From Bacillota bacterium (GTDB lineage: Bacteria; Bacillota; Clostridia; Lachnospirales; Lachnospiraceae): a DNA stretch of 12,598 nucleotides. A program made the position numbers and the translations under genes. Position 1 is the stretch's first letter; each line of letters opens with the position of its first letter. The notes beneath the pieces were generated by a model. The model saw nothing but the letters and a program-made list of their open reading frames with translations. It made no database searches and had not been told where the DNA came from. This document shows positions 1-7,278 of the stretch, piece after piece. The DNA is taken from NCBI GenBank assembly GCA_023424235.1, contig JAFAEB010000275.1:1-12598 (forward strand). Direction: 5' to 3'.

Positions 1-318
1 GTCAAGAGATGAGTAAGGATCTTGGAATATCATTTGGATTTCTTTCCTTATAGATTTCTTTGTTTTTTTATCAATATTAAGGAAATCATATTCTTTTCCA
101 TCTAATGCTTTATATAAAACTTGCCCCTCTGATGCATCAATTCCTCTTACAATACAACGTCCAAGCGTTGTTTTTCCACATCCCGATTCCCCTACAATTC
201 CTATTGTTTCACCTTTTTTCACATTAAAGCTAACATCAGAAACAGCTTTCACACAAACATTTTTTGAGGTAAATCGTTTATGAATATTTTTAACCTGTAA
301 GATATATTCATCTCCCAT
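1..318 (-). CDS. oppF: Oligopeptide-type ABC importer ATPase (OppF/DppF-like), N-terminal part, cut by window edge
   Basis: This is the second nucleotide-binding subunit of a peptide/solute ABC importer, which would work on the cytoplasmic face with the neighbouring ATPase and two permeases. Only the first 106 residues are in the window; the rest lies to the left. The translation starts MGDEYILQVK and shows the Walker A motif GESGCGKT (residues 43-50) and the Q-loop MIFQDPYSSL (about 96-105). The signature, Walker B and C-terminal regions are not visible. The ATG lies one base after the stop of the upstream ATPase gene, and its ribosome site sits inside that gene's last codons, so the two are probably translationally coupled. 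It is the last visible gene of a five-gene operon. Family assignment is firm; peptide versus sugar substrate cannot be told from this subunit. Confidence 0.93.
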   Translation of the reverse strand, partial: MGDEYILQVKNIHKRFTSKNVCVKAVSDVSFNVKKGETIGIVGESGCGKTTLGRCIVRGIDASEGQVLYKALDGKEYDFLNIDKKTKKSIRKEIQMIFQDPYSSLD

Positions 319-319
319 A

Positions 320-1399
320 TTATTTACCTCCTTCCTTGCCTAAAAGATTTGCTTCTACTTTAGCTCGAGCTGCTTTACATGCTTCCTTATTACAAGCAAA
401 GCAACTGATTTCATGCTCATTTCCTATAGCTATTAATTCTGGTTCTACCTTATTACAAACACCTTCAATTCTTTCATGACATCTTTCATAAAAACCACAT
501 CCTGGAGCTAGGTTAATCGCTAGAGGAACAGTACCTTCAATAGAGAATAAACGGTCTTCCTTCTTAGCACCAATTTTATGTACAGAACCAATTAGCCCTT
601 TTGTATATGGATGTTGTGGATTATTATATATTTCATCAACAGGAGCTGTTTCTACTATTTTTCCAAGATACATTACTGCAACTCGATCACACATTTTCGC
701 AACAGTTCCTAAGTCATGGGTTATAAATAGTATAGACATTTGAAGTTCTTTTTGTAAATCCTTCATAAGCTCAAGAATCTGTGCTTGGATGGTAACATCT
801 AGTGCTGTGGTTGGTTCATCAGCGATTAAGAGCTTTGGTTTACAAACAAGTGCCATAGAGATAAGGGCACGTTGTAGCATACCTCCAGAGAACTCGTGTG
901 GAAATTGATTATAACGTTTTTCCACATTTGCTATCCCAACTTTTTTCATCATCTCCATGGAGATTTCTTTCGATTTCACTTTGTCCTTCGTAATATGTAA
1001 CCTAGTGCATTCATTAATTTGATTTCCAATGGTATACATAGGAGAAAAGGATACCATCGGTTCTTGAAATATCATAGATATTTGCTTACCTCTTATACTT
1101 CTTATATCTTTTCCTTTCGGATCAAGCTTTAATAAATCAATTGGTCCATGATCATCGGAATCAAATATAATTTCACCCTCTGAAACACATTTTTTCTCGT
1201 TAATTCCAAGGATTGCTTTGCTAGTAAGACTCTTACCACATCCAGATTCACCAACTAAACCTAGGGTTTCACCTTTTTTTATGGAGAAGTTTACACCGCG
1301 AACAGCTGTAATAATACCTTCATCCATCTTTATATTAACTTTGAAGTCTTTTACCTCAATGATATTTTCATTTCTATTATTTGTTGTAGCGTTATTCAT
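320..1399 (-). CDS. oppD: Oligopeptide-type ABC importer ATPase (OppD/DppD-like)
   Basis: First nucleotide-binding subunit of the importer; it hydrolyses ATP at the inner face of the membrane. All motifs of a working ABC ATPase are visible: Walker A GESGCGKS (residues 50-57), Q-loop MIFQEP (109-114), signature FSGGMLQRA (170-178), Walker B LLIADEP (190-196) with D-loop ALD, and switch His in ITHDL (H228). The C-terminal oligo_HPY region (about 260-335) has four cysteines in the spacing typical of OppD/OppF proteins (C301, C307, C315, C333), with three more after it (C336, C341 and nearby). In some relatives this region binds an iron-sulfur cluster. At 359 residues it has the usual length. The ATG is preceded by AGGAGG. 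It lies between permease C (15-base gap) and oppF (1-base gap). Confidence 0.95.
   Translation of the reverse strand: MNNATTNNRNENIIEVKDFKVNIKMDEGIITAVRGVNFSIKKGETLGLVGESGCGKSLTSKAILGINEKKCVSEGEIIFDSDDHGPIDLLKLDPKGKDIRSIRGKQISMIFQEPMVSFSPMYTIGNQINECTRLHITKDKVKSKEISMEMMKKVGIANVEKRYNQFPHEFSGGMLQRALISMALVCKPKLLIADEPTTALDVTIQAQILELMKDLQKELQMSILFITHDLGTVAKMCDRVAVMYLGKIVETAPVDEIYNNPQHPYTKGLIGSVHKIGAKKEDRLFSIEGTVPLAINLAPGCGFYERCHERIEGVCNKVEPELIAIGNEHEISCFACNKEACKAARAKVEANLLGKEGGK
326..335 (-). promoter_or_regulatory. Ribosome binding site of oppF embedded in the end of oppD
   Basis: On the minus strand GGAAGGAGGT lies 7 bases before the oppF ATG and at the same time encodes the last residues of OppD (GKEGGK). 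Together with the one-base gap this suggests coupled translation giving near-equal amounts of the two ATPases. Confidence 0.75.
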
Positions 1400-1414
1400 A
1401 TATTCCCTCCTGGC

Positions 1415-2542
1415 TTACTTGTATGGGTCTGCTGCATCTCTTAAACCATCACCTAGGAAGTTAAATGCAAGAACTGCAACAATTACAAAAATCAGAGGTA
1501 TCATCTTCCAAGGATATTGAGAGAAGTTCGCAATATTTTTTGTCTCATCCAATAATACACCCCAACTAGTTGCAGGAGTTCTTATTCCTAGACCAAGAAA
1601 ACTCATGGATGTCTCACCTATAATACTAGATGGAATACTTAGTGTAATGCTAACGATGAGGTAACTTAAAAATCCTGGAACAAGATGTTTCGCAATAATT
1701 TTTGCATCATTTACACCAGCGATCCTAGCTGCCATAACATAATCTTCATTTTTTAATGACATAAACTTACCACGTACAACTCTGGCAATACCACACCAGT
1801 TTATTAAGGATAAAATAATAGTAATTAGCAAATACATCTTAACTGTAGATAATCCTGGTGGAATTGCAGCTGACATAGCCATCCATAAAGGAATACTTGG
1901 AATTGCCCCAATTACTTCAATAATACGTTGTATAATATTATCAATGACACCACCAAAATAACCTGATATACTACCAATGGTAATACCTAATACAAAGCTT
2001 ATTGCAGCACTTGCAAAAGGAATTGTTAATGAAATCTGACTACCATATAGTATTCTTGAAAATATGTCACGTCCTAATTGGTCTGATCCAAATAGCATTA
2101 CTTTACCATTCGTGCCACCATTAGAACCTACATCCGTACCAAATAAATGAATATTTGATTTAATACCTAGAATTTTGTAATCAGTACCTTTTACAAAGAA
2201 CTTAATTTTATAATATTCTGATGTATCTTCTGTTATTTCAACTTTAAATGTTTCTGGATTATTATATTTTGTTAATGAGTATACAAAAGGTCCTACAAAC
2301 TCACCTTCATGGATAAAGCGTACTTTTGTAGGCGCTGTATTTTGATATAGCTTATCATAATCTTCTAAACCATATGGTGCTAAAAAGCCTGCGAAAATCA
2401 CACCTAAATATAACAAGCCCAAAACCCAAAGACTAAGTTGTGCTAATTTATGCTTCTTTAGCTTTCTGGCCATTAATGTCCATTGGGAAGCAAGATAATA
2501 GGATTCACTTTTATTTAATTTCTTCTTTTTGAAAACCATCAT
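1415..2542 (-). CDS. oppC: ABC importer permease, OppC/DppC type, with long extracellular loop
   Basis: Inner-membrane subunit of the family-5 importer. It has a cytoplasmic N-terminus of about 34 residues, TM1 at about 35-56, and then an unusually long external segment (about 57-150). This leads into the conserved GSDQLGRDIFSRILYGSQISL stretch (split here as GSDQLGRD, 152-159, then FSRILYG). A core of about five further membrane segments follows. The EAA loop that contacts the ATPase is visible as YVMAARIAGVNDAKIIAKH (268-286). Typical OppC proteins are about 300 residues; the 375 here are explained by the external insert, which also contains a second FGTD just before FGSD. The start is ATG ATG, overlapping the permease B stop by one base (TAATG), with GGGGAGG upstream. 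Family certain, substrate not. Confidence 0.93.
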   Translation of the reverse strand: MMVFKKKKLNKSESYYLASQWTLMARKLKKHKLAQLSLWVLGLLYLGVIFAGFLAPYGLEDYDKLYQNTAPTKVRFIHEGEFVGPFVYSLTKYNNPETFKVEITEDTSEYYKIKFFVKGTDYKILGIKSNIHLFGTDVGSNGGTNGKVMLFGSDQLGRDIFSRILYGSQISLTIPFASAAISFVLGITIGSISGYFGGVIDNIIQRIIEVIGAIPSIPLWMAMSAAIPPGLSTVKMYLLITIILSLINWCGIARVVRGKFMSLKNEDYVMAARIAGVNDAKIIAKHLVPGFLSYLIVSITLSIPSSIIGETSMSFLGLGIRTPATSWGVLLDETKNIANFSQYPWKMIPLIFVIVAVLAFNFLGDGLRDAADPYK

Positions 2543-3540
2543 TAATCCCTCCCCTTAGTATAACGAATTCTTGGGTCTAACCAAGCTAATAAAATATCTG
2601 ATAATAGTGTTCCAACAACTACCAAAAATGCTTGAACCATAACAATGGTACCTGCTAAATACATATCCTGTGCTTTTAATGCCTTTAAAAGTTCTGGACC
2701 TAAAATCTGAAGATTTAATACCATTGCTGTAACTGTTGAACCTGAAAATAGATGAGATAGCATACCACCAATTCCTGAAACAACAGGATTTAGGGATGCA
2801 CGTAAACAATATTTATAGATTATAACTTTTTCAGATACACCTTTGGACCTTGCAGCCAATATGTATTGCTTTGATTGTTCATCTAACATTTGAGCACGAA
2901 TAGTACGTATAATACCACAAGTACTTGATGTACCGATAACAATGATAGGAATGATTAAACGTTTTAAAAATGCCCCTAGATTATACCAATGTATACCATT
3001 TTGAAGCATTTCTGTTGAATATAGACCTAAATTTGCGCTTCCAGTGACTTTAAAGGACCAATACATAAGTATGATTGCTATTAGGAAGTTTGGAACCGCC
3101 TGACCAACAAAACCAATAACTGAAAATATATAATCCCCAATAGAATATTGATGCGTCGAGCTATATATTGCAATGGGAATTGATACTGCATATTGAAATA
3201 CGTTAATAATTAATGTTAATACGATAGTCATTCCTACCGTTCTTGATATAACTGACCAAACTGGTTGCCCATAGATAAAAGAATAACCAAAATCACCTTT
3301 TGTAACAATCCCTTTCATCCAATCAAAATATTGAATGTACCATGGATCGTCTAGACCATAGTAATCTCTCCAATGAGCAATTTCTTGTGCTGTAAATATT
3401 TCTCCTTCTGCTGTTCTAGCAGATATTAAACTATCTACATAATCTCCTGGAGGCAATTGAATTACAAAGAATATGATCAGAGATATAAGGATTAACGTAG
3501 GTATAAATAATGTAATTCTCTTGAGGATATATTTCGCCAT
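2542..3540 (-). CDS. oppB: ABC importer permease, OppB/DppB type
   Basis: First membrane subunit of the importer. It starts MAKYILKRITLFIPTLIL with TM1 at about 9-28, followed by the conserved PPGDY (30-34) and the external GDFGYSF stretch (82-88). Several more membrane segments follow, as does the EAA loop AARSKGVSEKVIIYKYCLR (229-247) for ATPase contact, ending in the family tail LDPRIRY. I chose the ATG at 3540 (332 residues, normal for OppB). The reading frame stays open to a TTG at 3600, but that extension starts inside a perfect hairpin, lacks homologous character and has no ribosome site. The chosen ATG has a modest AAGG 7 bases upstream. It overlaps permease C by one base and lies 107 bases after the binding-protein stop, with the hairpin in between. 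Confidence 0.93.
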   Translation of the reverse strand: MAKYILKRITLFIPTLILISLIIFFVIQLPPGDYVDSLISARTAEGEIFTAQEIAHWRDYYGLDDPWYIQYFDWMKGIVTKGDFGYSFIYGQPVWSVISRTVGMTIVLTLIINVFQYAVSIPIAIYSSTHQYSIGDYIFSVIGFVGQAVPNFLIAIILMYWSFKVTGSANLGLYSTEMLQNGIHWYNLGAFLKRLIIPIIVIGTSSTCGIIRTIRAQMLDEQSKQYILAARSKGVSEKVIIYKYCLRASLNPVVSGIGGMLSHLFSGSTVTAMVLNLQILGPELLKALKAQDMYLAGTIVMVQAFLVVVGTLLSDILLAWLDPRIRYTKGRD

Positions 3541-3588
3541 ATATTTACCTTGTCCTTCCGATTTACAGAACATGCTTTCTTTATTAAT

Positions 3589-3618
3589 TGCGGAAGACAA
3601 ATTTCTTCGTCTTCCGCA
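3589..3618 (-). repeat. Perfect 10-bp hairpin between binding-protein and permease genes
   Basis: TGCGGAAGAC (3589-3598) pairs perfectly with GTCTTCCGCA (3609-3618) around a 10-base loop. It lies 29 bases after the stop of the binding-protein gene. On the minus strand it is followed by AATTAATAAAG rather than a T run, so it is not a strong terminator. A likely role is a 3'-end stabiliser or partial attenuator raising binding-protein mRNA over the membrane genes, as is common for ABC importers; that role is inferred. Confidence 0.75.
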
Positions 3619-3647
3619 TAAAATGTACTATCTAAAATTATTATAAG

Positions 3648-5648
3648 TTATTCTGCAATATACCAATTTTGAATATGAGCAATACCTAAATCACGGAACT
3701 CATCACTCCAAATAGCATTTGCTGGGAAGTTTTTAATTCTATTATTTACTGCATGATAGCAAGGAGCACTTCCAACATAACCAATTACCCAGATATTTTC
3801 TTCATGTAATTTAAGCATTTTTTCTGCTATTTTAACTTGTTCATCCGTATTAATAGCTGCTTTTAATTGGTCATATAATTTACATAATTCTAATAAATCA
3901 CCAGTTGGTTCCACACCAGATGCTCCACCAGTTGCATACCATTCACCTACTTGACCATACCAAGCTGCAAAGTTTCTTACTGGTACTAAGGTATCAGGTC
4001 TTAATATAATACTTACTGTAGCTGCAGGAGAAACTGGTCCAAGAATACATTCGTACTCATTTGCTAATAAATCATTATCTAGAGTTGCTCTTTCATAATC
4101 TCTAAAGGTTGTATTAATTCCAGCTGCTTTATAGTATGTTTCTAAAACTGCATAAGCTTCATTTGCTCCGGAACCTGTAAATCCTTTTATATTAATAACT
4201 AAATCAGTTCCGTCTGCAAAATCATAGAATCCATCAGATCCCATTACTAATCCAAGACCTTCTAATAAAGATTTTGCTTTTGCTACATCATATTCTGTCC
4301 ATTTTGTTTTCCATGCTTCGCTATATCCTAATGCACCCTCTTGAGGAGCTGCTTGTGACCCTTTAATCCAGCCTTCTGTTAAAAGAGCTGCTACTTCTTC
4401 TCTATCAACTGCGATAGATAGAGCATGGCGGAAATCTTTATGTTGGAATAATTCTCTCTTCTTTAAATCATTTACTGTTTGATTTAATTGTAATTGAGAA
4501 GCCATATCACTCCAACTTGAAGTATTCCATGTATTAATATTAATTGTACCCATTGCTTGTACTGTTGCAATATTTTCCATACCAACTGTCATTAAATCGG
4601 AAGTTCCATCTAGAAGATTTAATAATTCTTGATCACCTTCTGAAGATACTAAAGTATAAGCGATTTTATCGATGTATGGAAGTTGTTTTCCTTCTGCGTC
4701 CACTTTCCAGTAATATGGATTACGTACAAATTCAAAATAAGATGCTGTTACATCTCCCTTACCTTCTTCTGTAGATAAGATAAATGGATTTAATGTAGGA
4801 AGACCTTGAACATTCCAGAAGTAATATCCTGTATATTGACCCATAGTAGCTGCATCTGCAAAACCTCTTTCTACAGCAACTTTTTCAGCTTGATCTTGAC
4901 CAATAAATTCAGGAAGAATTTCTCTATGATAATGTTCTGGTGCATATAACCATTTTGCATTAATTGCTACATTTTCAATAAAGTTTGCTCTAGGTACTTC
5001 AAAAGTAACTGTAAAAGTATAATCATCTACTTTATCAATTTTTGCAACACTTCCATCCGTTGCTTTAAAACAATCCCATAAGGATTTACCGAAAGTTTCT
5101 GTTACACACATGTGATTATAGAAGAATACAACGTCATCCGCTGTAAATGGTTCACCATCTGACCATTTCATACCTTCTCTTAAATAAATAGTATATACGG
5201 TAGCATCAGCATTAACGTCATAACCTTTTGCTACGTTAGGTTCTACTGTACCATCTACTTTAAAACGGAATAATCCTTCTTCAATTGGTTTACCAGTTCC
5301 CCATGATTTGCTACCAGCTCCAGATACCGTACGGTTTAATGTTCCACCATATGTACCGATACTTTCCATCGTCTCCACCATAACGTCTGCTGCTAGAGGT
5401 AAACGTTCTTCAACAGCAGGTAGATTTCCTTTTGCAACTAAGTCAGCTAACATTGGAGCTTCCCCAAATTTTACAGTTTCATCTACACCAGTTTCTGCAC
5501 TTGGCACATCTGTTGGTGCCGCAGTTGGTGTTTCAGTAGTCACTGGCTCCGTATTAGTTTTGGTAGTATCATCTTTTTTGCTACAAGCAGAAAATAAAAG
5601 AATAAATACCATAAGACTTGATAATAATACAACCCATCTTTTTTTCAT
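3648..5648 (-). CDS. Lipoprotein solute-binding protein, ABC family 5 (OppA-like)
   Basis: Extracellular binding subunit that delivers solute to the permeases. Residues 1-22 are a lipoprotein signal peptide (MKKRWV, hydrophobic core, lipobox FSAC) with C22 as the lipidated residue. A Thr/Pro/Glu-rich linker (about 23-56) follows, and then the SBP_bac_5 fold with its signature region PNVAKGYDVNADATVY and LREGMKWSDGEPFTADDVVFFYN (about 137-178). At 666 residues it is longer than classical OppA (about 540). With IGTYGGTL near residue 100 it looks like the larger family-5 subgroup found in Clostridia and Thermotogae-like bacteria, where both peptide and oligosaccharide binders occur. The ATG has a very strong upstream GGAGGAAGGA. 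It is the first gene of the operon, with a 479-base gene-free region upstream that holds several palindromes. Family certain, ligand unknown. Confidence 0.94.
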   Translation of the reverse strand: MKKRWVVLLSSLMVFILLFSACSKKDDTTKTNTEPVTTETPTAAPTDVPSAETGVDETVKFGEAPMLADLVAKGNLPAVEERLPLAADVMVETMESIGTYGGTLNRTVSGAGSKSWGTGKPIEEGLFRFKVDGTVEPNVAKGYDVNADATVYTIYLREGMKWSDGEPFTADDVVFFYNHMCVTETFGKSLWDCFKATDGSVAKIDKVDDYTFTVTFEVPRANFIENVAINAKWLYAPEHYHREILPEFIGQDQAEKVAVERGFADAATMGQYTGYYFWNVQGLPTLNPFILSTEEGKGDVTASYFEFVRNPYYWKVDAEGKQLPYIDKIAYTLVSSEGDQELLNLLDGTSDLMTVGMENIATVQAMGTININTWNTSSWSDMASQLQLNQTVNDLKKRELFQHKDFRHALSIAVDREEVAALLTEGWIKGSQAAPQEGALGYSEAWKTKWTEYDVAKAKSLLEGLGLVMGSDGFYDFADGTDLVINIKGFTGSGANEAYAVLETYYKAAGINTTFRDYERATLDNDLLANEYECILGPVSPAATVSIILRPDTLVPVRNFAAWYGQVGEWYATGGASGVEPTGDLLELCKLYDQLKAAINTDEQVKIAEKMLKLHEENIWVIGYVGSAPCYHAVNNRIKNFPANAIWSDEFRDLGIAHIQNWYIAE

Positions 5649-5814
5649 AATTCCTTCCTCCTAATTTTTAATTAAATTTCGTTAAAAGGTTCATATGTAA
5701 AACCAATCTGTGTTACTATCTAACTGTCAATAATTATGGTTCACAACAAACTTTTATAGTTCTATAATACCCATTTCCATATATATGATCTACGCATGAT
5801 TTGCTAAATTGAAT

Positions 5815-5831
5815 AATATACATTGTATATT
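5815..5831. promoter_or_regulatory. 17-bp palindrome, possible operator upstream of the transporter operon
   Basis: AATATACATTGTATATT is a palindrome with 8-bp perfect arms about a central T. It lies 167 bases before the binding-protein start. GTATAC and TGTAATACA sequences follow within 35 bases, which gives a cluster of TATAC/GTATA half-sites. A role as repressor or activator site is inferred; in AT-rich DNA some such palindromes arise by chance. Confidence 0.4.
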
Positions 5832-5870
5832 TTGCGATCATGTAATACACTTTGTATACTTTACATACAT

Positions 5871-5908
5871 TTTACACATCTATTTTGTGCATATTTTATT
5901 TGTGTAAA
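5871..5908. repeat. Inverted repeat TTTACACA / TGTGTAAA
   Basis: TTTACACA (5871-5878) is the exact reverse complement of TGTGTAAA (5901-5908), with a 22-base spacer. The right arm overlaps a GTGTAAATT that recurs at 5962-5970. It may be paired protein-binding half-sites; no regulator is identified. Confidence 0.35.
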
Positions 5909-6019
5909 TTGCCAAATAAAAAATACTTGTTTCTAATTATTTGTTGATTACAACTAATATCGTGTAAATTCTAATTAAATTATGATTGTATTGACTATAA
6001 TTACTACAAATAATATTAA

Positions 6020-6041
6020 TTTTCCCAATTAGTTGGGAAAA
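6020..6041. repeat. 9-bp stem, 4-base loop palindrome (TTTTCCCAA / TTGGGAAAA)
   Basis: TTTTCCCAA (6020-6028) and TTGGGAAAA (6033-6041) pair perfectly around TTAG. It is just downstream of the ytaF terminator hairpin on the minus strand, and no T run follows on that strand. It could be a back-up terminator or a binding site for the transporter operon, whose start is about 370 bases away. Confidence 0.5.
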
Positions 6042-6057
6042 CAAGAATTGAATAATT

Positions 6058-6104
6058 AAACCCTACAATTATTTCAAAATAAGTTAGAAATAATTATAGG
6101 GTTT
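6058..6104 (-). terminator. Probable terminator after ytaF
   Basis: Two 18-base arms pair with one mismatch (6058-6075 with 6087-6104) around an 11-base loop. The arms carry CCCTA/TAGGG, and on the minus strand the stem runs into TTTAATTATT. It lies 24 bases after the ytaF stop. The stem is AT-rich and the T run is broken, so efficiency may be moderate. Confidence 0.6.
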
Positions 6105-6127
6105 TGGTAACTTAATTCAAATATTGC

Positions 6128-6766
6128 TTATAATTTCATAATTGCTAAGATAACTAATAAAAGTCCACTAAGCCAGGATAGATCTAAGTTTATTTTTTCT
6201 GATATCTTCTCACCCAAGAGACTTCCACCCATTACAGCCACCATACCAATAAAAAGTGACGTAATAATGATTATCAAGCTATTGACATTAGCAAGGGCAG
6301 CACCTAAGCCAACCGCTAGACCATCAATGGATAAAGCCAATGCTAATGATATTGCCTCAGATAAGGATAGGGTTCTTGAATCATCTTTATCAGCTATCTT
6401 TGGATCTGCATAAATATTTAGAATAAAGTGTAAATTAAGCGCTTTAAAAGCAATTTGCTTATTGAGAGTTTTCTTTTTACGAATATAGGCCTTTATGGAA
6501 CTATCAAAAAGTTTCGTAATTCCTAATATAAAAAGAATCATAAAACATAGTACATGAGTTACCGTTTCATGAAGATAAGGTCTAATCAAAGCTCCAATAA
6601 ATAAGGATATGGTTAGAGTTAAACTACAGATAACAGTAAGAATAAGTGCGGAAAGAATAGGGATCTTAATTTTATTTGTACCATATGCAAAACTGGCTAC
6701 AAAGGCATCAAGTGACAATGCTGTAACCAGTATAATAGATTCCAGTATTAATTTTAAAATCATCAT
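6128..6766 (-). CDS. ytaF: Sporulation-type membrane protein YtaF (MntP/DUF204 family)
   Basis: A polytopic membrane protein made of two DUF204-like halves, each with an Asp-containing helix: SLDAFVASFAYG in the first and SIDGLAVGLGAAL in the second. MntP manganese exporters share this fold, but the internal stretch YADPKIADKDDSRTLS followed by LSEA and the ending DLSWLSGLLLVILAIMKL are typical of the YtaF branch known from spore formers. The linker contains D-K-D-D-S-R-T-L-S-L-S-E, which fits the 12-residue EF-hand calcium loop. I chose the ATG at 6766 (212 residues, family length) with AAGGGG 9 bases upstream. An in-frame ATG at 6799 adds 11 polar residues, has no ribosome site and overlaps a perfect TATAAT. 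It follows yaiI by 65 bases, and no manganese riboswitch fits in that gap. Substrate and exact role are unknown. Confidence 0.85.
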   Translation of the reverse strand: MMILKLILESIILVTALSLDAFVASFAYGTNKIKIPILSALILTVICSLTLTISLFIGALIRPYLHETVTHVLCFMILFILGITKLFDSSIKAYIRKKKTLNKQIAFKALNLHFILNIYADPKIADKDDSRTLSLSEAISLALALSIDGLAVGLGAALANVNSLIIIITSLFIGMVAVMGGSLLGEKISEKINLDLSWLSGLLLVILAIMKL

Positions 6767-6797
6767 AATGAAATACCCCTTATGTTTCGTCTTTACC

Positions 6798-6803
6798 ATT
6801 ATA
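6798..6803 (-). promoter_or_regulatory. Possible -10 box for ytaF
   Basis: A perfect TATAAT on the minus strand lies 32 bases before the chosen ytaF ATG. The upstream partner is poor (TAGCAA at 17 bases, or TTGTAG at 19 bases), so this may be a weak or alternative-sigma promoter, or chance. The gene may also be read through from yaiI. Confidence 0.35.
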
Positions 6804-6831
6804 TTTAAGAGGTATGAAATTGCTACAAATT

Positions 6832-7278
6832 TTACTTACTTAAAAAGGTTATTAACTTCTGTAATGATTCCTTAAACTTAATATCGTCTTCTTTCGTACG
6901 CTTTTTTGGTCCTCTTCCATGAGATCTTTGCTCACTTCTTCTCGCTCTTTTTGAAACATGTCGTTCGAATAACATCTGATCCATATTATCATTTGTAAAC
7001 CACTTCCCATTATGTGATATTGGGTGTGCTTTTTTTGCTAAGGACATAGCAGCTACTCCATAATCCCCAGTTATAATAATATCCCCTTGATCCACTCTAT
7101 TAATAAGAGCAAAATCTGCTGCATCCATACCTTTGCTAACTATAACCACTTCACCATACTCACTGTAGAGTATATGACTAGTATCACAGACTAAAACTAA
7201 GGGCAAGCCTTCTTTCTCTGCTACTTGTGTGGCTATATTGGTTACTGGGGATGCATCTGCGTCAATTAGAATTTTCAC
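6832..7278 (-). CDS. yaiI: UPF0178 (DUF188) family protein, YaiI/YqxD-like
   Basis: A conserved cytoplasmic protein with a PIN-like nuclease-type fold; its biochemical function is not established. The family pattern is clear: MKILIDADASPV at the start with acidic residues D6 and D8, GMDAADFAL (50-58), QGDIIITGDYGVA (64-76), and a basic C-terminal stretch RRSEQRSHGRGPKKRTKED (about 113-131) that could contact nucleic acid. The length of 148 is normal. The start is GTG at 7278 with AAGGAGG 5 bases upstream; an ATG two bases before it is out of frame and stops at once. It lies 35 bases after the glycosidase stop with no terminator visible, so co-transcription is likely although no functional link is known. 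Confidence 0.93.
   Translation of the reverse strand: MKILIDADASPVTNIATQVAEKEGLPLVLVCDTSHILYSEYGEVVIVSKGMDAADFALINRVDQGDIIITGDYGVAAMSLAKKAHPISHNGKWFTNDNMDQMLFERHVSKRARRSEQRSHGRGPKKRTKEDDIKFKESLQKLITFLSK

Larger units (their letters stand above)
5649..6127. other. Gene-free region upstream of the transporter operon
   Basis: No coding frame with a ribosome site is visible on either strand. The region must hold the promoter of the minus-strand transporter operon, but I find no clear -35/-10 pair: a perfect TTGACA (minus strand, 5725-5730) lacks a matching -10, and TATTAT and TATAAA near 5755-5772 lack good -35 partners. It contains a 17-bp palindrome (5815-5831), an 8-bp inverted repeat (5871-5878 with 5901-5908), a twice-repeated GTGTAAATT exactly 60 bases apart (5902, 5962), and two hairpins near the ytaF end (6020-6041 and 6058-6104). 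Confidence 0.8.

Noticed and set aside
1218..1520. Plus-strand open frame of 100 codons opposite the D/C junction of the importer
   Set aside because: It is a shadow of two certain genes; its start lies in the Walker A coding region and it has no ribosome site.
5308..5664. Plus-strand open frame of 118 codons opposite the start of the binding-protein gene
   Set aside because: It is antisense to a well-supported lipoprotein gene, has low-complexity Val/Ser composition and has no ribosome site.
5725..5730. Perfect TTGACA on the minus strand before the binding-protein gene
   Set aside because: No acceptable -10 at 16-18 bases (GATTGG, ATTGGT and TTGGTT are all poor).
5991..6019. Plus-strand promoter-like TTGACT-N17-TATTAA
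   Set aside because: It faces no plus-strand gene for over 3 kb and would run into the hairpins; most likely chance in AT-rich DNA, though an antisense RNA cannot be excluded.
6767..6831. Manganese (yybP-ykoY) riboswitch before the MntP-family gene
   Set aside because: The gap to the upstream gene is only 65 bases and shows no paired structure; the protein is also YtaF-like rather than a true MntP.
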